Shown here one piece after another: positions 33,649 through 42,360 of a stretch of DNA of 64,000 bases. A program made the position numbers and the translations under genes. The notes beneath the pieces are model-generated. The model was not told the DNA's origin, searched no databases, and was given only the letters and a program-made list of their open reading frames with translations. The number at the start of each line of letters is the position of its first letter. The first letter of the stretch is position 1. The DNA comes from Pokkaliibacter sp. MBI-7 (GTDB lineage Bacteria; Pseudomonadota; Gammaproteobacteria; Pseudomonadales; Balneatricaceae): the NCBI RefSeq assembly GCF_029846635.1, contig NZ_JARVTG010000001.1, positions 1,985,001 through 2,049,000 of the forward strand, written 5' to 3'.

Positions 33649-34490
33649 GCAGTACCGCATCCCGTTCTTCCCGTGCAGCGGCGCTGCCAGCGCTCAGCTC
33701 CCCCTGGCGCAGTCTCGGTGCCATTGTCTGTCTGTTCTGGCTGCTGCTGGCGGTGATCGGCCCCTGGCTCACTCCCCATGATGTCGGTCAGATCGTCTCC
33801 GATGACATCTTTGGCCCGCTGTCTGCGCAGTACCCGCTTGGCACTGACTACATGGGCCGCGACATGCTCAGCCGTATGCTGGTAGCGGCCCGCTACACGG
33901 TGGGACTGGCACTGGTGGCTGCACTGCTGTCGTCAATGGTCGGCACCTTTATCGCACTGGCCGCGGCAGTGTCACCGCGCTGGCTGGAGGACGGCATCTG
34001 CCGCCTGATGGACGCGCTGATCTCCATCCCCAGCAAGATGCTGGCGCTGGTGATCGTCGCCGGTTTCGGCAGCTCGGTACCGTTGCTGATCATCACTGCA
34101 GTCATCGGCTATGCCCCCGGCTCGTTCCGCATCGCTTACAGTCTGGCCGCCAGCCTCTACACCATGGAATACGTGCAGGTGGCACAGACCCGCGGCGAAG
34201 GCCGCCTGTATATCGCCCTGCGCGAAATACTGCCTAACATGTTCAACCCGGTGCTGGCTGATCTGGGCCTGCGTTTCGTGTTTATTGTGCTGCTGCTCAG
34301 TGGCCTGAGCTTCCTCGGGCTGGGCGTACAGCCGCCGGATGCAGACCTCGGCTCACTGGTGCGGGAAAACATCGGCGGTCTGAGCCAGGGCGCACCCGCC
34401 CTGATCGCCCCGGCACTGGCCATCGGCACCCTGACGGTCGGCGTCAACCTGCTGATTGACCGTATTTCTTCTCACCGTAACGGACGCTGA
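33645..34490 (+). CDS. ABC transporter permease (DppC/OppC-type)
   Basis: A 281-residue second permease. Seen: a membrane helix near residue 30 (AIVCLFWLLLAVIGPWL), the DppC signature LGTDYMGRDMLSRMLVAAR, and the EAA-type loop segment around AQTRGEGRLYIALREILPN. Translationally coupled to the upstream permease (ATGA overlap) and followed 11 nt later by the ATPase gene. Together the two permeases form the translocation pore. Confidence 0.93.
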   Translation: MSSTASRSSRAAALPALSSPWRSLGAIVCLFWLLLAVIGPWLTPHDVGQIVSDDIFGPLSAQYPLGTDYMGRDMLSRMLVAARYTVGLALVAALLSSMVGTFIALAAAVSPRWLEDGICRLMDALISIPSKMLALVIVAGFGSSVPLLIITAVIGYAPGSFRIAYSLAASLYTMEYVQVAQTRGEGRLYIALREILPNMFNPVLADLGLRFVFIVLLLSGLSFLGLGVQPPDADLGSLVRENIGGLSQGAPALIAPALAIGTLTVGVNLLIDRISSHRNGR

Positions 34491-34501
34491 CCGGAGGCCG
34501 T

Positions 34502-36367
34502 ATGACTGAACTTCTGCACGTCAGAAACCTGCGCGTGAACGCTCGTGGCGGCGCCGGGGAAATTGAAATCGTACGTGACGTCAGCTTCTCGCTGCGCAAG
34601 GGCGAAGTGCTGGCGCTGATCGGTGAGTCGGGCTCCGGCAAGACCACCATCGCCCTGTCGCTGCTCGGTTATGCCCGCCACGGCTGCCGTATTGCCGGTG
34701 GTGAAATCTGGGTCGACGGCACCGACGTGCTCAGCCTTGATGACAAGACCCTGCAACAGTGGCGCGGCCATCGCATTGCCTATATTGCCCAGAGTGCGGC
34801 AGCGGCGTTCAACCCGTCCAAGCGTCTGCTCGATCAGGTGATCGAATCGGCGCTGCTGCACGGTGTGGGCAGCCGCGCCGAGCTGGAACGCAAAGCCATC
34901 GAGCTGTTCCGCGATCTGGCCCTGCCCGACCCCGAGCACATCGGTCAGCGCTACCCTCATCAGGTGTCCGGTGGCCAGCTGCAGCGGCTGATGGCGGCAA
35001 TGGCCCTGATTGCCGACCCGCTGCTGGTGATTCTTGATGAACCCACCACCGCGCTGGACGTGACTACCCAGGTGGAAGTACTGCAAACCTTCCGCGATGC
35101 GGTCAAACGCCGCCATGCCACCGCGGTTTATGTCTCCCATGATCTGGCCGTGGTGGCGCAGATGGCCGATCACATCGTGGTACTCAACGGCGGCGAGATC
35201 CGCGAACACAACCGTACCGACCGCATCCTGCATCATGCCGAAGATGCCTATACTCGCAGCCTGCTGGGCGCTGCCCATCCGCACAGCAAACCCAAGGTAG
35301 TAGCCAGTGCTCCTGCAGCACAGGAGCCGCTGCTGAGCATCCGCGGGCTGATTGCCGGCTACGGTAAACCCGATGCACTGGGCCTGCCCGCCAGCCGTAT
35401 TCTGGAAGATATCGAGCTGGACCTTCACCCCGGTCAGGCCATCGGCATCATCGGCGAGTCCGGCTCGGGCAAGTCCACCCTGGCAAGGGTGGTCGCCGGT
35501 CTGCTGCCTGCCGCCCGCGGCAAGGTCAGATTCCGCGGTGAAGAGCTGCCCGGCCAGCTGTCACAGCGCAACACCGAGCAGTTCCGCCGTATCCAGCTGG
35601 TGTTCCAGAACGCCGATACCGCTCTCAACCCCATGCACACCGTCGGCACCCTGCTTGGCCGTCCGCTCAAGGCCTACTTCGGCCTGACCGGCAAAGCCCA
35701 GCGCCAGCGGGTGCTGGAGCTGCTGGATCAGGTGCGGCTGCCGCATACCCTGATCGACCGCAAACCCGGCGCCCTGTCAGGCGGCCAGAAACAACGGGTC
35801 AATCTGGCCCGGGCGCTGGCCGCCAAACCGGATCTGATTCTCTGTGACGAGGTGACATCGGCGCTGGATACCGTGGTCGGCGCGGCCATCCTTGAGCTGC
35901 TGGCTGATCTGCGCCGGGAGCTGGGGCTGGCCTACCTGTTTATCAGTCACGATATTTCCAGCGTGCGCGCCCTGTGCGACGACGTGGTAGTGATGTACCA
36001 GGGCCATCAGGTACAGACCGGCAGCACCGCCGCCCTGCTGGAACCGCCCGCGCACCCTTACACCGACCTGCTGGTGCGCTCGGTGCCGGAACTACGTCAG
36101 GGCTGGCTGGAAGAGAACCGCGATCTGGCCCGTCTGGAACTACCTGCGCTGGATGACTATCAAGACAACGGCGAACTCTGCACCTTCCTCGACCGCTGCC
36201 CGAAACGCATCAATGGCCTGTGCAACAGCACCGCACCGGGGCGCAAGACCCTGAGTAACGGCAGCGTCACCCTCTGTCATCTGGACGAAGAGGCCATGCT
36301 GCCGTTCCTGCCGGTGCTGGCACAACCCAGCGCACAGGAACCCCGGCTGTATAAGGTGAATGGGTAG
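34502..36367 (+). CDS. fused dipeptide/opine ABC transporter ATPase (DppD-DppF in one chain)
   Basis: A 621-residue protein with two ATP-binding domains. Domain 1 (about 5-250): Walker A GESGSGKTTIAL, signature VSGGQLQRLMAAMAL, Walker B LLVILDEPTTALD. Domain 2 (about 275-530): Walker A GESGSGKSTLARV, signature LSGGQKQRVNLARALA, Walker B LILCDEVTSALD. The C-terminal part has CTFLDRCPKR and GLCNST plus CHLDEEA, the four-Cys oligopeptide-ABC tail. The start has GGAGG 4 nt upstream. Fusion of the two ATPases is common in this family. It completes the importer begun at 30839. Confidence 0.95.
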   Translation: MTELLHVRNLRVNARGGAGEIEIVRDVSFSLRKGEVLALIGESGSGKTTIALSLLGYARHGCRIAGGEIWVDGTDVLSLDDKTLQQWRGHRIAYIAQSAAAAFNPSKRLLDQVIESALLHGVGSRAELERKAIELFRDLALPDPEHIGQRYPHQVSGGQLQRLMAAMALIADPLLVILDEPTTALDVTTQVEVLQTFRDAVKRRHATAVYVSHDLAVVAQMADHIVVLNGGEIREHNRTDRILHHAEDAYTRSLLGAAHPHSKPKVVASAPAAQEPLLSIRGLIAGYGKPDALGLPASRILEDIELDLHPGQAIGIIGESGSGKSTLARVVAGLLPAARGKVRFRGEELPGQLSQRNTEQFRRIQLVFQNADTALNPMHTVGTLLGRPLKAYFGLTGKAQRQRVLELLDQVRLPHTLIDRKPGALSGGQKQRVNLARALAAKPDLILCDEVTSALDTVVGAAILELLADLRRELGLAYLFISHDISSVRALCDDVVVMYQGHQVQTGSTAALLEPPAHPYTDLLVRSVPELRQGWLEENRDLARLELPALDDYQDNGELCTFLDRCPKRINGLCNSTAPGRKTLSNGSVTLCHLDEEAMLPFLPVLAQPSAQEPRLYKVNG

Positions 36368-36370
36368 GGC

Positions 36371-36538
36371 GATAACGAAAAATGAACTCTTGGTAGGGCT
36401 GGTGAACAAAGTGAACCACACCGGTTGGGCTACACAAGGTGCGGTTCGCCCCTCACCAGCGCCCTACGGTGATAACGAAAAATGAACTCTCGGTAGGGTG
36501 CCGGTGAACGAAGTGAACCGCACCGGTTGAGCTACACA
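36371..36538. repeat. Tandem copy of a dispersed inverted-repeat element (two units)
   Basis: Unit 1 (36371-36436) and unit 2 (36471-36538) share GATAACGAAAAATGAACTCT, GGTAGGG, GGTGAACnAAGTGAACC and CACCGGTTG-GCTACACA. The stretch from 36438 (GGTGCGGTTC) to 36524 (GAACCGCACC) is bounded by a 10-bp inverted repeat. A related element lies at 52263-52368. It fills the gap between the importer and the dehydrogenase genes. Confidence 0.8.
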
Positions 36539-36587
36539 CGTTGCAACATGCAGTAAACGAAATCACTACGGGATAGGGATTGCACAC

Positions 36588-36899
36588 ATGATCTCTCGCT
36601 TTGTCCGGCTGGACGAACAGCACCGCCCGCGGGTCACCCTGCAGGTCAATGGTCAGCCAGTGGACGCCCTTGAAGGCGACACCCTGATGGTGGCGCTGCT
36701 GACCCAGAGCCGCCATCTGCGCCAGTCGGAATTCGACAGCGGCCTGCGTGCCGGTTTCTGCCTGATGGCCGCCTGTCAGGACTGCTGGGTATGGACCCGA
36801 CAGGGCGAACGGCTGCGTGCCTGCTCTACCCCTGTCAGCAGCGGCATGGACATTCTTACCTATCAACCGGAGGCAGCATGGCCAGTTCACGAATCCTGA
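36588..36899 (+). CDS. (2Fe-2S)-binding small subunit of an opine/amino-acid dehydrogenase
   Basis: A 103-residue plant-type ferredoxin-like protein (Fer2_4). Seen cluster ligands C58, C63, C66 and C79 in GFCLMAACQDCWV and RACSTPV. Known: such small subunits form HcnA/OoxA-type three-part dehydrogenases with the two genes downstream. Its 3' end overlaps the next start by 22 nt. The ribosome site before 36588 is weak (GGGATTG). Confidence 0.88.
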   Translation: MISRFVRLDEQHRPRVTLQVNGQPVDALEGDTLMVALLTQSRHLRQSEFDSGLRAGFCLMAACQDCWVWTRQGERLRACSTPVSSGMDILTYQPEAAWPVHES

Positions 36900-38302
36900 T
36901 CGTCGGGGCCGGACCTGCCGGGGTACGCTGCGCCGAAACCCTGGTCAGACATGGCCTGCGCCCGACCCTGATCGATGAAAACCGCCGTGATGGCGGCCAG
37001 ATTTATCGCCGTCAGCCCGACGGTTTTCAGCGCGACTACCGCACCCTGTACGGCAGTGAAGCCGACAAGGCCAAAGCCCTGCATGACAGCTTCGACCGCC
37101 TGCGGCCTCAACTCGACTACTACCCCGACACCAGCGTCTGGAATCTCAGCGGGCAGCGGCTGTATGCCCATCAGCACGGCCGGCCACTGGAGTTTGAGTT
37201 TGATCATCTGCTGCTGTGTACCGGCGCCACTGACCGGGTGATGCCGGTGCAGGGCTGGCAGCTGGCGGGCACCTTCAGCCTCGGTGGGGCGCAGATTGCC
37301 CTCAAGCATCAGGCCGTCGCCATTGGTCGCGAAGTGGTGTTTATGGGCAGCGGCCCGCTGCTTTATCTGGTCGCCAGCCAGTACCTGAAAGCCGGTGCCA
37401 GTGTGGCTGCGGTGCTCGATACCTCGGCCTTCAGCAAGCGCCTGAGCGCACTGCCCAAGCTGCTCAGCCGGGCGCCGGTCACCGCCCGCGGCTCGCTGCT
37501 GCTGGCCGACCTGCTGCGCCACGGCGTGTCACTGCACTTTGGTATCCGTCCGCTGGAAGTGCTGGGCTCGGCTGAGCATGGCGTCAGTGCCATCCGCTTT
37601 GCCCGTGCCGATGGCAGCATCAGTGAAATCTGCTGTGATGCGCTGGCCCTCGGTTATCACCTGCGCCCGGAGACTCAGCTGGCCGATCTGGCGGGCTGCG
37701 CCTTTCAGTTTGATGAGCTGAGCCGCCAGTGGCTGCTGCAGCTGGATGAGCTGGGTCGCACTTCCGTGCCACAGGTCTATGCCGCCGGCGACGGTGCCCG
37801 TATTCGCGGTGCCGATGCCGCCGAACGGGCCGGTGAACTGGCCGCTATCGCCCTGTTGCAGGATCTCAATCGCGGTACGCCAGAGCTGGCTGCCCGTCAG
37901 CAGCAACTGCAGCGCGAGCTGGCGGTACTCAGCCGCTTTGCCGAAGGCCTCAGTGAAGCCTTCCCCTGGCCTGCCCGCCATGCTGCCCAGCTCAGCGACG
38001 ATACCATCATCTGTCGTTGCGAAATGATCAGTGCCGGCGAACTGCGCCGTACCGTACAGGCCAAAGGCACGGCTGAAGTGAACCGGGCCAAGGCCTTCAG
38101 CCGGGTCGGTATGGGCCGCTGTCAGGGTCGCTACTGTGCCCATGTCGGTGCCGAAGTGATCGCCGCCGCCAGCGGTGAAGCCCTGCAGAAGGTCGGCCGC
38201 CAGCGTGGTCAGGCACCGGTTAAACCCTTACCCATCAGCCTCTATGCCATCGACGATGAGCCTGCGGCCGATACCGTCTGCGCTACGGAGGAGCTGTCAT
38301 GA
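36878..38302 (+). CDS. FAD/NAD(P)-binding oxidoreductase with C-terminal BFD [2Fe-2S] domain (HcnB/OoxA-like)
   Basis: A 474-residue pyridine-nucleotide-disulfide-type flavoprotein. Seen: ILIVGAGPAGVRCAETL (FAD), a second Rossmann site around EVVFMGSGPLLYLVASQ, YAAGDGARIRGADAAERAG (FAD-binding GD box), and a C-terminal BFD-like [2Fe-2S] segment IICRCEMISAGEL .. GMGRCQGRYCAHVGAEVI with four Cys (CxC..Cx4C). Known: this is the middle subunit of hydrogen cyanide synthase, octopine/nopaline oxidase and hydroxyproline dehydrogenase complexes. GGAGG before the ATG at 36878. No sign of damage. It passes electrons with the small 2Fe-2S and DAO subunits. Confidence 0.92.
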   Translation: MASSRILIVGAGPAGVRCAETLVRHGLRPTLIDENRRDGGQIYRRQPDGFQRDYRTLYGSEADKAKALHDSFDRLRPQLDYYPDTSVWNLSGQRLYAHQHGRPLEFEFDHLLLCTGATDRVMPVQGWQLAGTFSLGGAQIALKHQAVAIGREVVFMGSGPLLYLVASQYLKAGASVAAVLDTSAFSKRLSALPKLLSRAPVTARGSLLLADLLRHGVSLHFGIRPLEVLGSAEHGVSAIRFARADGSISEICCDALALGYHLRPETQLADLAGCAFQFDELSRQWLLQLDELGRTSVPQVYAAGDGARIRGADAAERAGELAAIALLQDLNRGTPELAARQQQLQRELAVLSRFAEGLSEAFPWPARHAAQLSDDTIICRCEMISAGELRRTVQAKGTAEVNRAKAFSRVGMGRCQGRYCAHVGAEVIAAASGEALQKVGRQRGQAPVKPLPISLYAIDDEPAADTVCATEELS

Positions 38303-39486
38303 GTATCATGGCCACCACCCAGCCCACCCCGATCAGCCGGCGCGAAGCCGATGTGATCATCGTCGGTGGCGGCTTTATGGGCGCAGCCTCGGCCTTTTTC
38401 CTGCGCCAGCGCGGGCTGTCGGTGATCCTGCTGGAGCGCGACATGATCGGCCAGTACGCCAGTGGCGTGAACTTCGGCAATGTCCGCCGTCAGGGCCGCT
38501 ATTTGTGCCAGCTGGATCTGGCCAATCGCTCCCGCGCCCTGTGGAGCCAGCTGCCGGAACTGATCGATGACGATCTGGAATTTCTGCCCAGCGGCCATAT
38601 GCGGGTGTGCTATCAGCCTGAACAGATTGCCGAGCTGGAAGCCTATGCCGCCGCCCCGGAAGCGCGCGAGCTGGCGCTGCAGGTACTGAGCGGCAAGGCC
38701 CTGCGTGAACGCTTTCCCTATCTTGGCCCGGAAGTGGTGGGCGGCTCCTATGCCCCGCACGATGGCCATGCCAATCCACGTCTGGCCGCCCCGGCCTTTG
38801 CCCGCGCCGCCCGCCGTGCCGGAGCCGACATTCTGGAGGGGGTAGACGTCAGTCAGGTGGAGAAAACCGGCAGCGGCTTCCGGGTGCAGACCGAAGGTCA
38901 GGGTGAATTCCGCTCGGCGCAGCTGCTGATCACCGCCGGGGCCTGGGGTGACAGGCTTTCCACCCAGTTCGGTGAACCCGTACCGCTGGTGCCCCGTGGG
39001 CCGCAGATGAGCGTGACCGAGCCGCTGCCCTACCGGCTGAAGACGGTCATCGGTGTGTACACCAAACGGGAAGAGGAAGTGGTGTATTTCCGCCAGATTC
39101 CCCGCGGCAACATCATCATCGGTGGCTGTCATCGCGCCATCCCAGACATGGTCAGCCGCCGGGTCAGTTTTGAGCCGCAGGCCATGAAGCTGCAGATGCA
39201 GCAGATGCGCCGGGTGATTCCGCAACTGGGCAATATCAATATCATCCGCAGCTGGTCAGGGATCGAAAGCTATCTGCCCGACTCGCTGCCGGTCATGGGC
39301 CCAAGCTCACAGGTGGACGGCCTGTATTACGCCTTCGGCTTCTGCGGTGCCGGCTTCCAGCTGGGCCCGGGCGTCGGCGATGTGATGGCCGAACTGCTGA
39401 GTACCGGCCAGACCTCCACCCATATCGACTCCTTCCATATCCGCCGCTTTGCCGCAGCGGATCAGCACAAGAGCGTGGCTGTATGA
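38299..39486 (+). CDS. FAD-dependent DAO-family oxidoreductase (HcnC/OoxB-like catalytic subunit)
   Basis: A 395-residue DAO-fold flavoprotein. Seen: DVIIVGGGFMGAASAFFLRQRG, LLERDMIGQYASGVNFGNVRRQGR, and C-terminal WSGIESYLPDSLPVMGPSS and GFCGAGFQLGPGVGDVMAEL (FAD contact). It likely removes a hydride from an imino/amino acid such as an opine, D-amino acid, glycine derivative or hydroxyproline. Overlaps the previous gene by 4 nt (ATGA) and the next by 4 nt, so the three are tightly coupled with the M20 deacetylase. GGAGG 7 nt before the start. Confidence 0.92.
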   Translation: MSIMATTQPTPISRREADVIIVGGGFMGAASAFFLRQRGLSVILLERDMIGQYASGVNFGNVRRQGRYLCQLDLANRSRALWSQLPELIDDDLEFLPSGHMRVCYQPEQIAELEAYAAAPEARELALQVLSGKALRERFPYLGPEVVGGSYAPHDGHANPRLAAPAFARAARRAGADILEGVDVSQVEKTGSGFRVQTEGQGEFRSAQLLITAGAWGDRLSTQFGEPVPLVPRGPQMSVTEPLPYRLKTVIGVYTKREEEVVYFRQIPRGNIIIGGCHRAIPDMVSRRVSFEPQAMKLQMQQMRRVIPQLGNINIIRSWSGIESYLPDSLPVMGPSSQVDGLYYAFGFCGAGFQLGPGVGDVMAELLSTGQTSTHIDSFHIRRFAAADQHKSVAV

Positions 39487-40637
39487 CCCCTGTTGAGATT
39501 CTCAGCCGCCTGATCGGCTTCAATACCGTCTCCGCCGACTCCAATCTGGCGCTGATCCACTATGTGCGCGAGCTGCTGGCCAGCCGTGGCATCGCCAGCA
39601 CCCTGGTGCATGACGACAGTGGCCAGAAGGCCAATCTGTTCGCCAGCATCGGCCCGGCAGGGGTACCCGGCATTCTGCTGTCGGGGCATACCGATGTGGT
39701 GCCTGCCGCCGGGCAGGCCTGGAGTGTCGAGCCGTTCGCCGCCACCGTTCGCGATGGCCGGGTCTATGGCCGCGGCAGCTGCGACATGAAAGGCTTTATT
39801 GCGGTCGCTATCGCGGTGATGCTGGAGGCCGCTGACCAGCCGCTGCAGCGGCCAGTGCATCTGGCGCTGTCTTATGATGAAGAGATTGGCTGCGTCGGCG
39901 TGCGCCGACTGCTGGATATCCTTGATCAGCCTGACCTCCGCCCCTTCCTGTGCATCATTGGTGAGCCGACCAGTATGCAGTTCGCCGTCGGCCACAAAGG
40001 CAAGGCGTCCTATCAGGTCTGCTGCCACGGGCAGGAGGCACATTCTTCACTGTCACCGCTGTCGGTCAATGCCATCCATCTGGCCAGTGATATGGTCGGC
40101 GCCCTGCGCCAGAGCCAGCAGCAGCTGCGCCACAGTGGCAGGCAGGACGATGCCTACGATGTGCCTTACAGCACCGTGCATGTCGGCACCATCGACGGCG
40201 GCAAAGCACTGAATATCGTGCCCAACCGCTGCGAGATGGAATTCGAGATTCGCCACCTGCCGGGTGATGACGTCGACACCCTGCTGGAGCAGTTGCAGCA
40301 ACAGGCCGAGCAGATCGTCGCCCGTGCCCTGACGGACTGCCCGAACAGCAAGGCGGCTATCGACATCCAGCTGCTCAATGCCTATCCGGGGCTGGATACC
40401 CACCCCAGTGTGGAGGCGGTGCGCTTCCTCGCCGGGCTGGCAAAGCCGGATACCCGGCAGCTGAAGGTCGCCTTTGGCACCGAAGGCGGGCTGTTTGCCG
40501 AGCACTTTGATGTACCGGTGGTGGTCTGCGGTCCCGGCTCCATCGAGCAGGCCCACAAGCCCGATGAGTATGTCGAGCTGAGCCAGCTGGAGGCCTGCCA
40601 CAGCCTGTTGCGGGCGGTGGTCGCCAGCATCAGCTAA
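39483..40637 (+). CDS. M20 metallopeptidase, ArgE/acetylornithine-deacetylase type
   Basis: A 384-residue cytoplasmic di-zinc amidohydrolase. Seen: metal ligand motif LLSGHTDVVPA, DMKGFIAV, catalytic EEIGCVG, EPTSMQFAVGHKGKASY, and the C-terminal ligand region GTEGGLFAEHFDVPVVVCGPGSIEQAH. The active motifs look intact. ArgE removes the acetyl group of N-acetylornithine; here its place after an opine-type dehydrogenase suggests it deacylates the imported substrate or an intermediate, so a substrate other than acetylornithine is likely. Start overlaps the previous gene by 4 nt. Confidence 0.88.
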   Translation: MTPVEILSRLIGFNTVSADSNLALIHYVRELLASRGIASTLVHDDSGQKANLFASIGPAGVPGILLSGHTDVVPAAGQAWSVEPFAATVRDGRVYGRGSCDMKGFIAVAIAVMLEAADQPLQRPVHLALSYDEEIGCVGVRRLLDILDQPDLRPFLCIIGEPTSMQFAVGHKGKASYQVCCHGQEAHSSLSPLSVNAIHLASDMVGALRQSQQQLRHSGRQDDAYDVPYSTVHVGTIDGGKALNIVPNRCEMEFEIRHLPGDDVDTLLEQLQQQAEQIVARALTDCPNSKAAIDIQLLNAYPGLDTHPSVEAVRFLAGLAKPDTRQLKVAFGTEGGLFAEHFDVPVVVCGPGSIEQAHKPDEYVELSQLEACHSLLRAVVASIS

Positions 40638-40642
40638 GCCCT

Positions 40643-40670
40643 GCGCCCTGTGGCGCTGATCCCTCTTTTT
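40643..40670 (+). terminator. Weak hairpin after the M20 gene
   Basis: GCGCC (40643-40647) pairs with GGCGC (40652-40656), loop 4 nt, then 9 nt, then CTTTTT. The stem is short and the T-run distant, so partial termination before gabD at best. Confidence 0.3.
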
Positions 40671-40740
40671 ACCCCCCTTGCGCCGCGGTCACCGGGCGCA
40701 ACGGGCCACTTTTTGCGCGAAAAGCGCTGAGGAGTGCACC

Positions 40741-42216
40741 ATGACTTTTCTTTGCCCTACCCTGCTGGCCCAACTCAACGACCCCGGCCTGCTGGTCAAC
40801 CGTGCCTACGTTAACGGCGAATGGATCGGGGCCGACAGCGGCGCCACGCTGGAGGTGATCAACCCGGCAGATGGCCAGTGTATTGCGACCATCCCCAATC
40901 TCGGTGCGGAAGAAACCCGCCGCGCCATTGCCGCCGCCGACGCCAGCTGGGCCGCATGGAAAGCCAAACCGGCTGCCGAAAGGGCGGGCTATCTGGAGCG
41001 CTGGTATCAGGCCATGCTCGACAATGTCGATGATCTGGCGCTGATCATGACCAGCGAGCAGGGCAAGCCCTATGCCGAGGCGCAGGGTGAGATCCGCTAT
41101 GGCGCCAGCTTCGTCAAATGGTTTGCCGAGGAAGCGCGCCGCAGTTACGGCGAAACCATTCCCTGCCCCAGTAATGATCGTCGCCTGCTGACCCTGAAAC
41201 AGCCGGTGGGGGTCTGCGCAGCGATCACGCCATGGAACTTCCCCAACGCCATGATCACCCGCAAATGCGCGCCGGCACTGGCCGCAGGCTGCCCGATCAT
41301 CGTCAAACCGGCTGACCTGACGCCCTTGTCAGCGCTGGCACTGGCGGTACTGGCCGAGCGCGTCGGCATACCTGCCGGGGTGTTCAACGTGATTACCGGC
41401 CAGCCTGCCGCCATCGGTCAGGAGCTGACCGGCAACGGCACCGTGCGCAAGATTACCTTTACCGGCTCCACCGCCGTCGGTCGCCTGCTGATGGAGCAGA
41501 GCGCCGCCCACATCAAGCGCATGAGTCTGGAACTGGGCGGCAACGCGCCCTTTATCGTGTTTGACGATGCGGATCTGGAGCAGGCGGTAGCCGGGGTGAT
41601 GCTGAGTAAGTTCCGCAATGCCGGACAAACCTGCGTCTGCGCCAACCGCATTCTGGTGCAGGACGGTATCTACGACCGCTTCGCCGCCCGGCTGGTGGAG
41701 GAAGTGCGCAAACTCAAGGTCGGCCACGGCATGGAGCCGGGTGTGACTATCGGCCCGCTGATCAACACGGCAGCGGTAAGCAAGGTCAAACGCCATATTG
41801 AAGATGCCCTGAGTCAGGGCGCGACCCTGCTGACCGGCGAGATCCCCAGCGGGGACAGCCTGTACGTGACGCCCACCGTACTGGGTGGCTGCCATACCGA
41901 TATGTTGCTGGCTCAGGAAGAGACCTTCGGCCCGGTAGCGCCGCTGCTGCGTTTCAGCACGGAAGAACAAGCGCTGGCCATCGCCAACGCCACGCCTTTC
42001 GGCCTCGGCGCCTACTACTTCACCCAGAATATGAGCCGCTCATGGCGGGTGGGCGAGGCGCTGGAGTTCGGCATGGTCGGCCTCAATACCGGCATTATCT
42101 CTATGGATATCGCCCCCTTTGGCGGCATCAAGCAGTCGGGGCTGGGCCGCGAAGGCTCGAAGTACGGTCTGGATGAATATCTGGAAGTAAAGGCCCTGCA
42201 TATCGGCGGGCTGTAA
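40741..42216 (+). CDS. gabD: NAD(P)-dependent succinate-semialdehyde dehydrogenase
   Basis: A 491-residue aldehyde dehydrogenase oxidising succinate semialdehyde to succinate. Seen: RAYVNGEWIGADSGATLEVINPADG, QPVGVCAAITPWNFPNAMITRKCAPALAAGC (SSADH-specific), the catalytic Glu in LELGGNAPFIVFDDADL, catalytic Cys in NAGQTCVCANRILVQ and the C-terminal PFGGIKQSGLGREGSKYGLDEYLE. The start at 40741 follows GAGGAG; upstream open frame is discounted. Together with GabT at 44925 it makes the GABA shunt exit of the cluster. Confidence 0.94.
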   Translation: MTFLCPTLLAQLNDPGLLVNRAYVNGEWIGADSGATLEVINPADGQCIATIPNLGAEETRRAIAAADASWAAWKAKPAAERAGYLERWYQAMLDNVDDLALIMTSEQGKPYAEAQGEIRYGASFVKWFAEEARRSYGETIPCPSNDRRLLTLKQPVGVCAAITPWNFPNAMITRKCAPALAAGCPIIVKPADLTPLSALALAVLAERVGIPAGVFNVITGQPAAIGQELTGNGTVRKITFTGSTAVGRLLMEQSAAHIKRMSLELGGNAPFIVFDDADLEQAVAGVMLSKFRNAGQTCVCANRILVQDGIYDRFAARLVEEVRKLKVGHGMEPGVTIGPLINTAAVSKVKRHIEDALSQGATLLTGEIPSGDSLYVTPTVLGGCHTDMLLAQEETFGPVAPLLRFSTEEQALAIANATPFGLGAYYFTQNMSRSWRVGEALEFGMVGLNTGIISMDIAPFGGIKQSGLGREGSKYGLDEYLEVKALHIGGL

Positions 42217-42236
42217 GGGGCAGTGATGTTGGTACA

Positions 42237-42262
42237 GGCAAACCGCAGGGAGGCGGTTTGCC
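42237..42262 (+). terminator. Rho-independent terminator after gabD
   Basis: GGCAAACCGC (42237-42246) pairs perfectly with GCGGTTTGCC (42253-42262), loop 6 nt, followed by TTGATTAG. It closes the operon that begins at 28619. Confidence 0.75.
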
Positions 42263-42360
42263 TTGATTAGCAACACCTCGTTATAGTGTTCGCGCCTGAC
42301 ACAGTGACAGTGTCCGCAGTAGGCAAAACTGCACATTCAATGGATCGATAAGGCAAGCAC

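Noticed and set aside
36588..39486. Hydrogen cyanide synthase hcnABC
   Set aside because: The three-subunit pattern fits, but an importer, M20 deacylase and GABA genes surround it, which points to opine/amino-acid oxidation rather than cyanogenesis.
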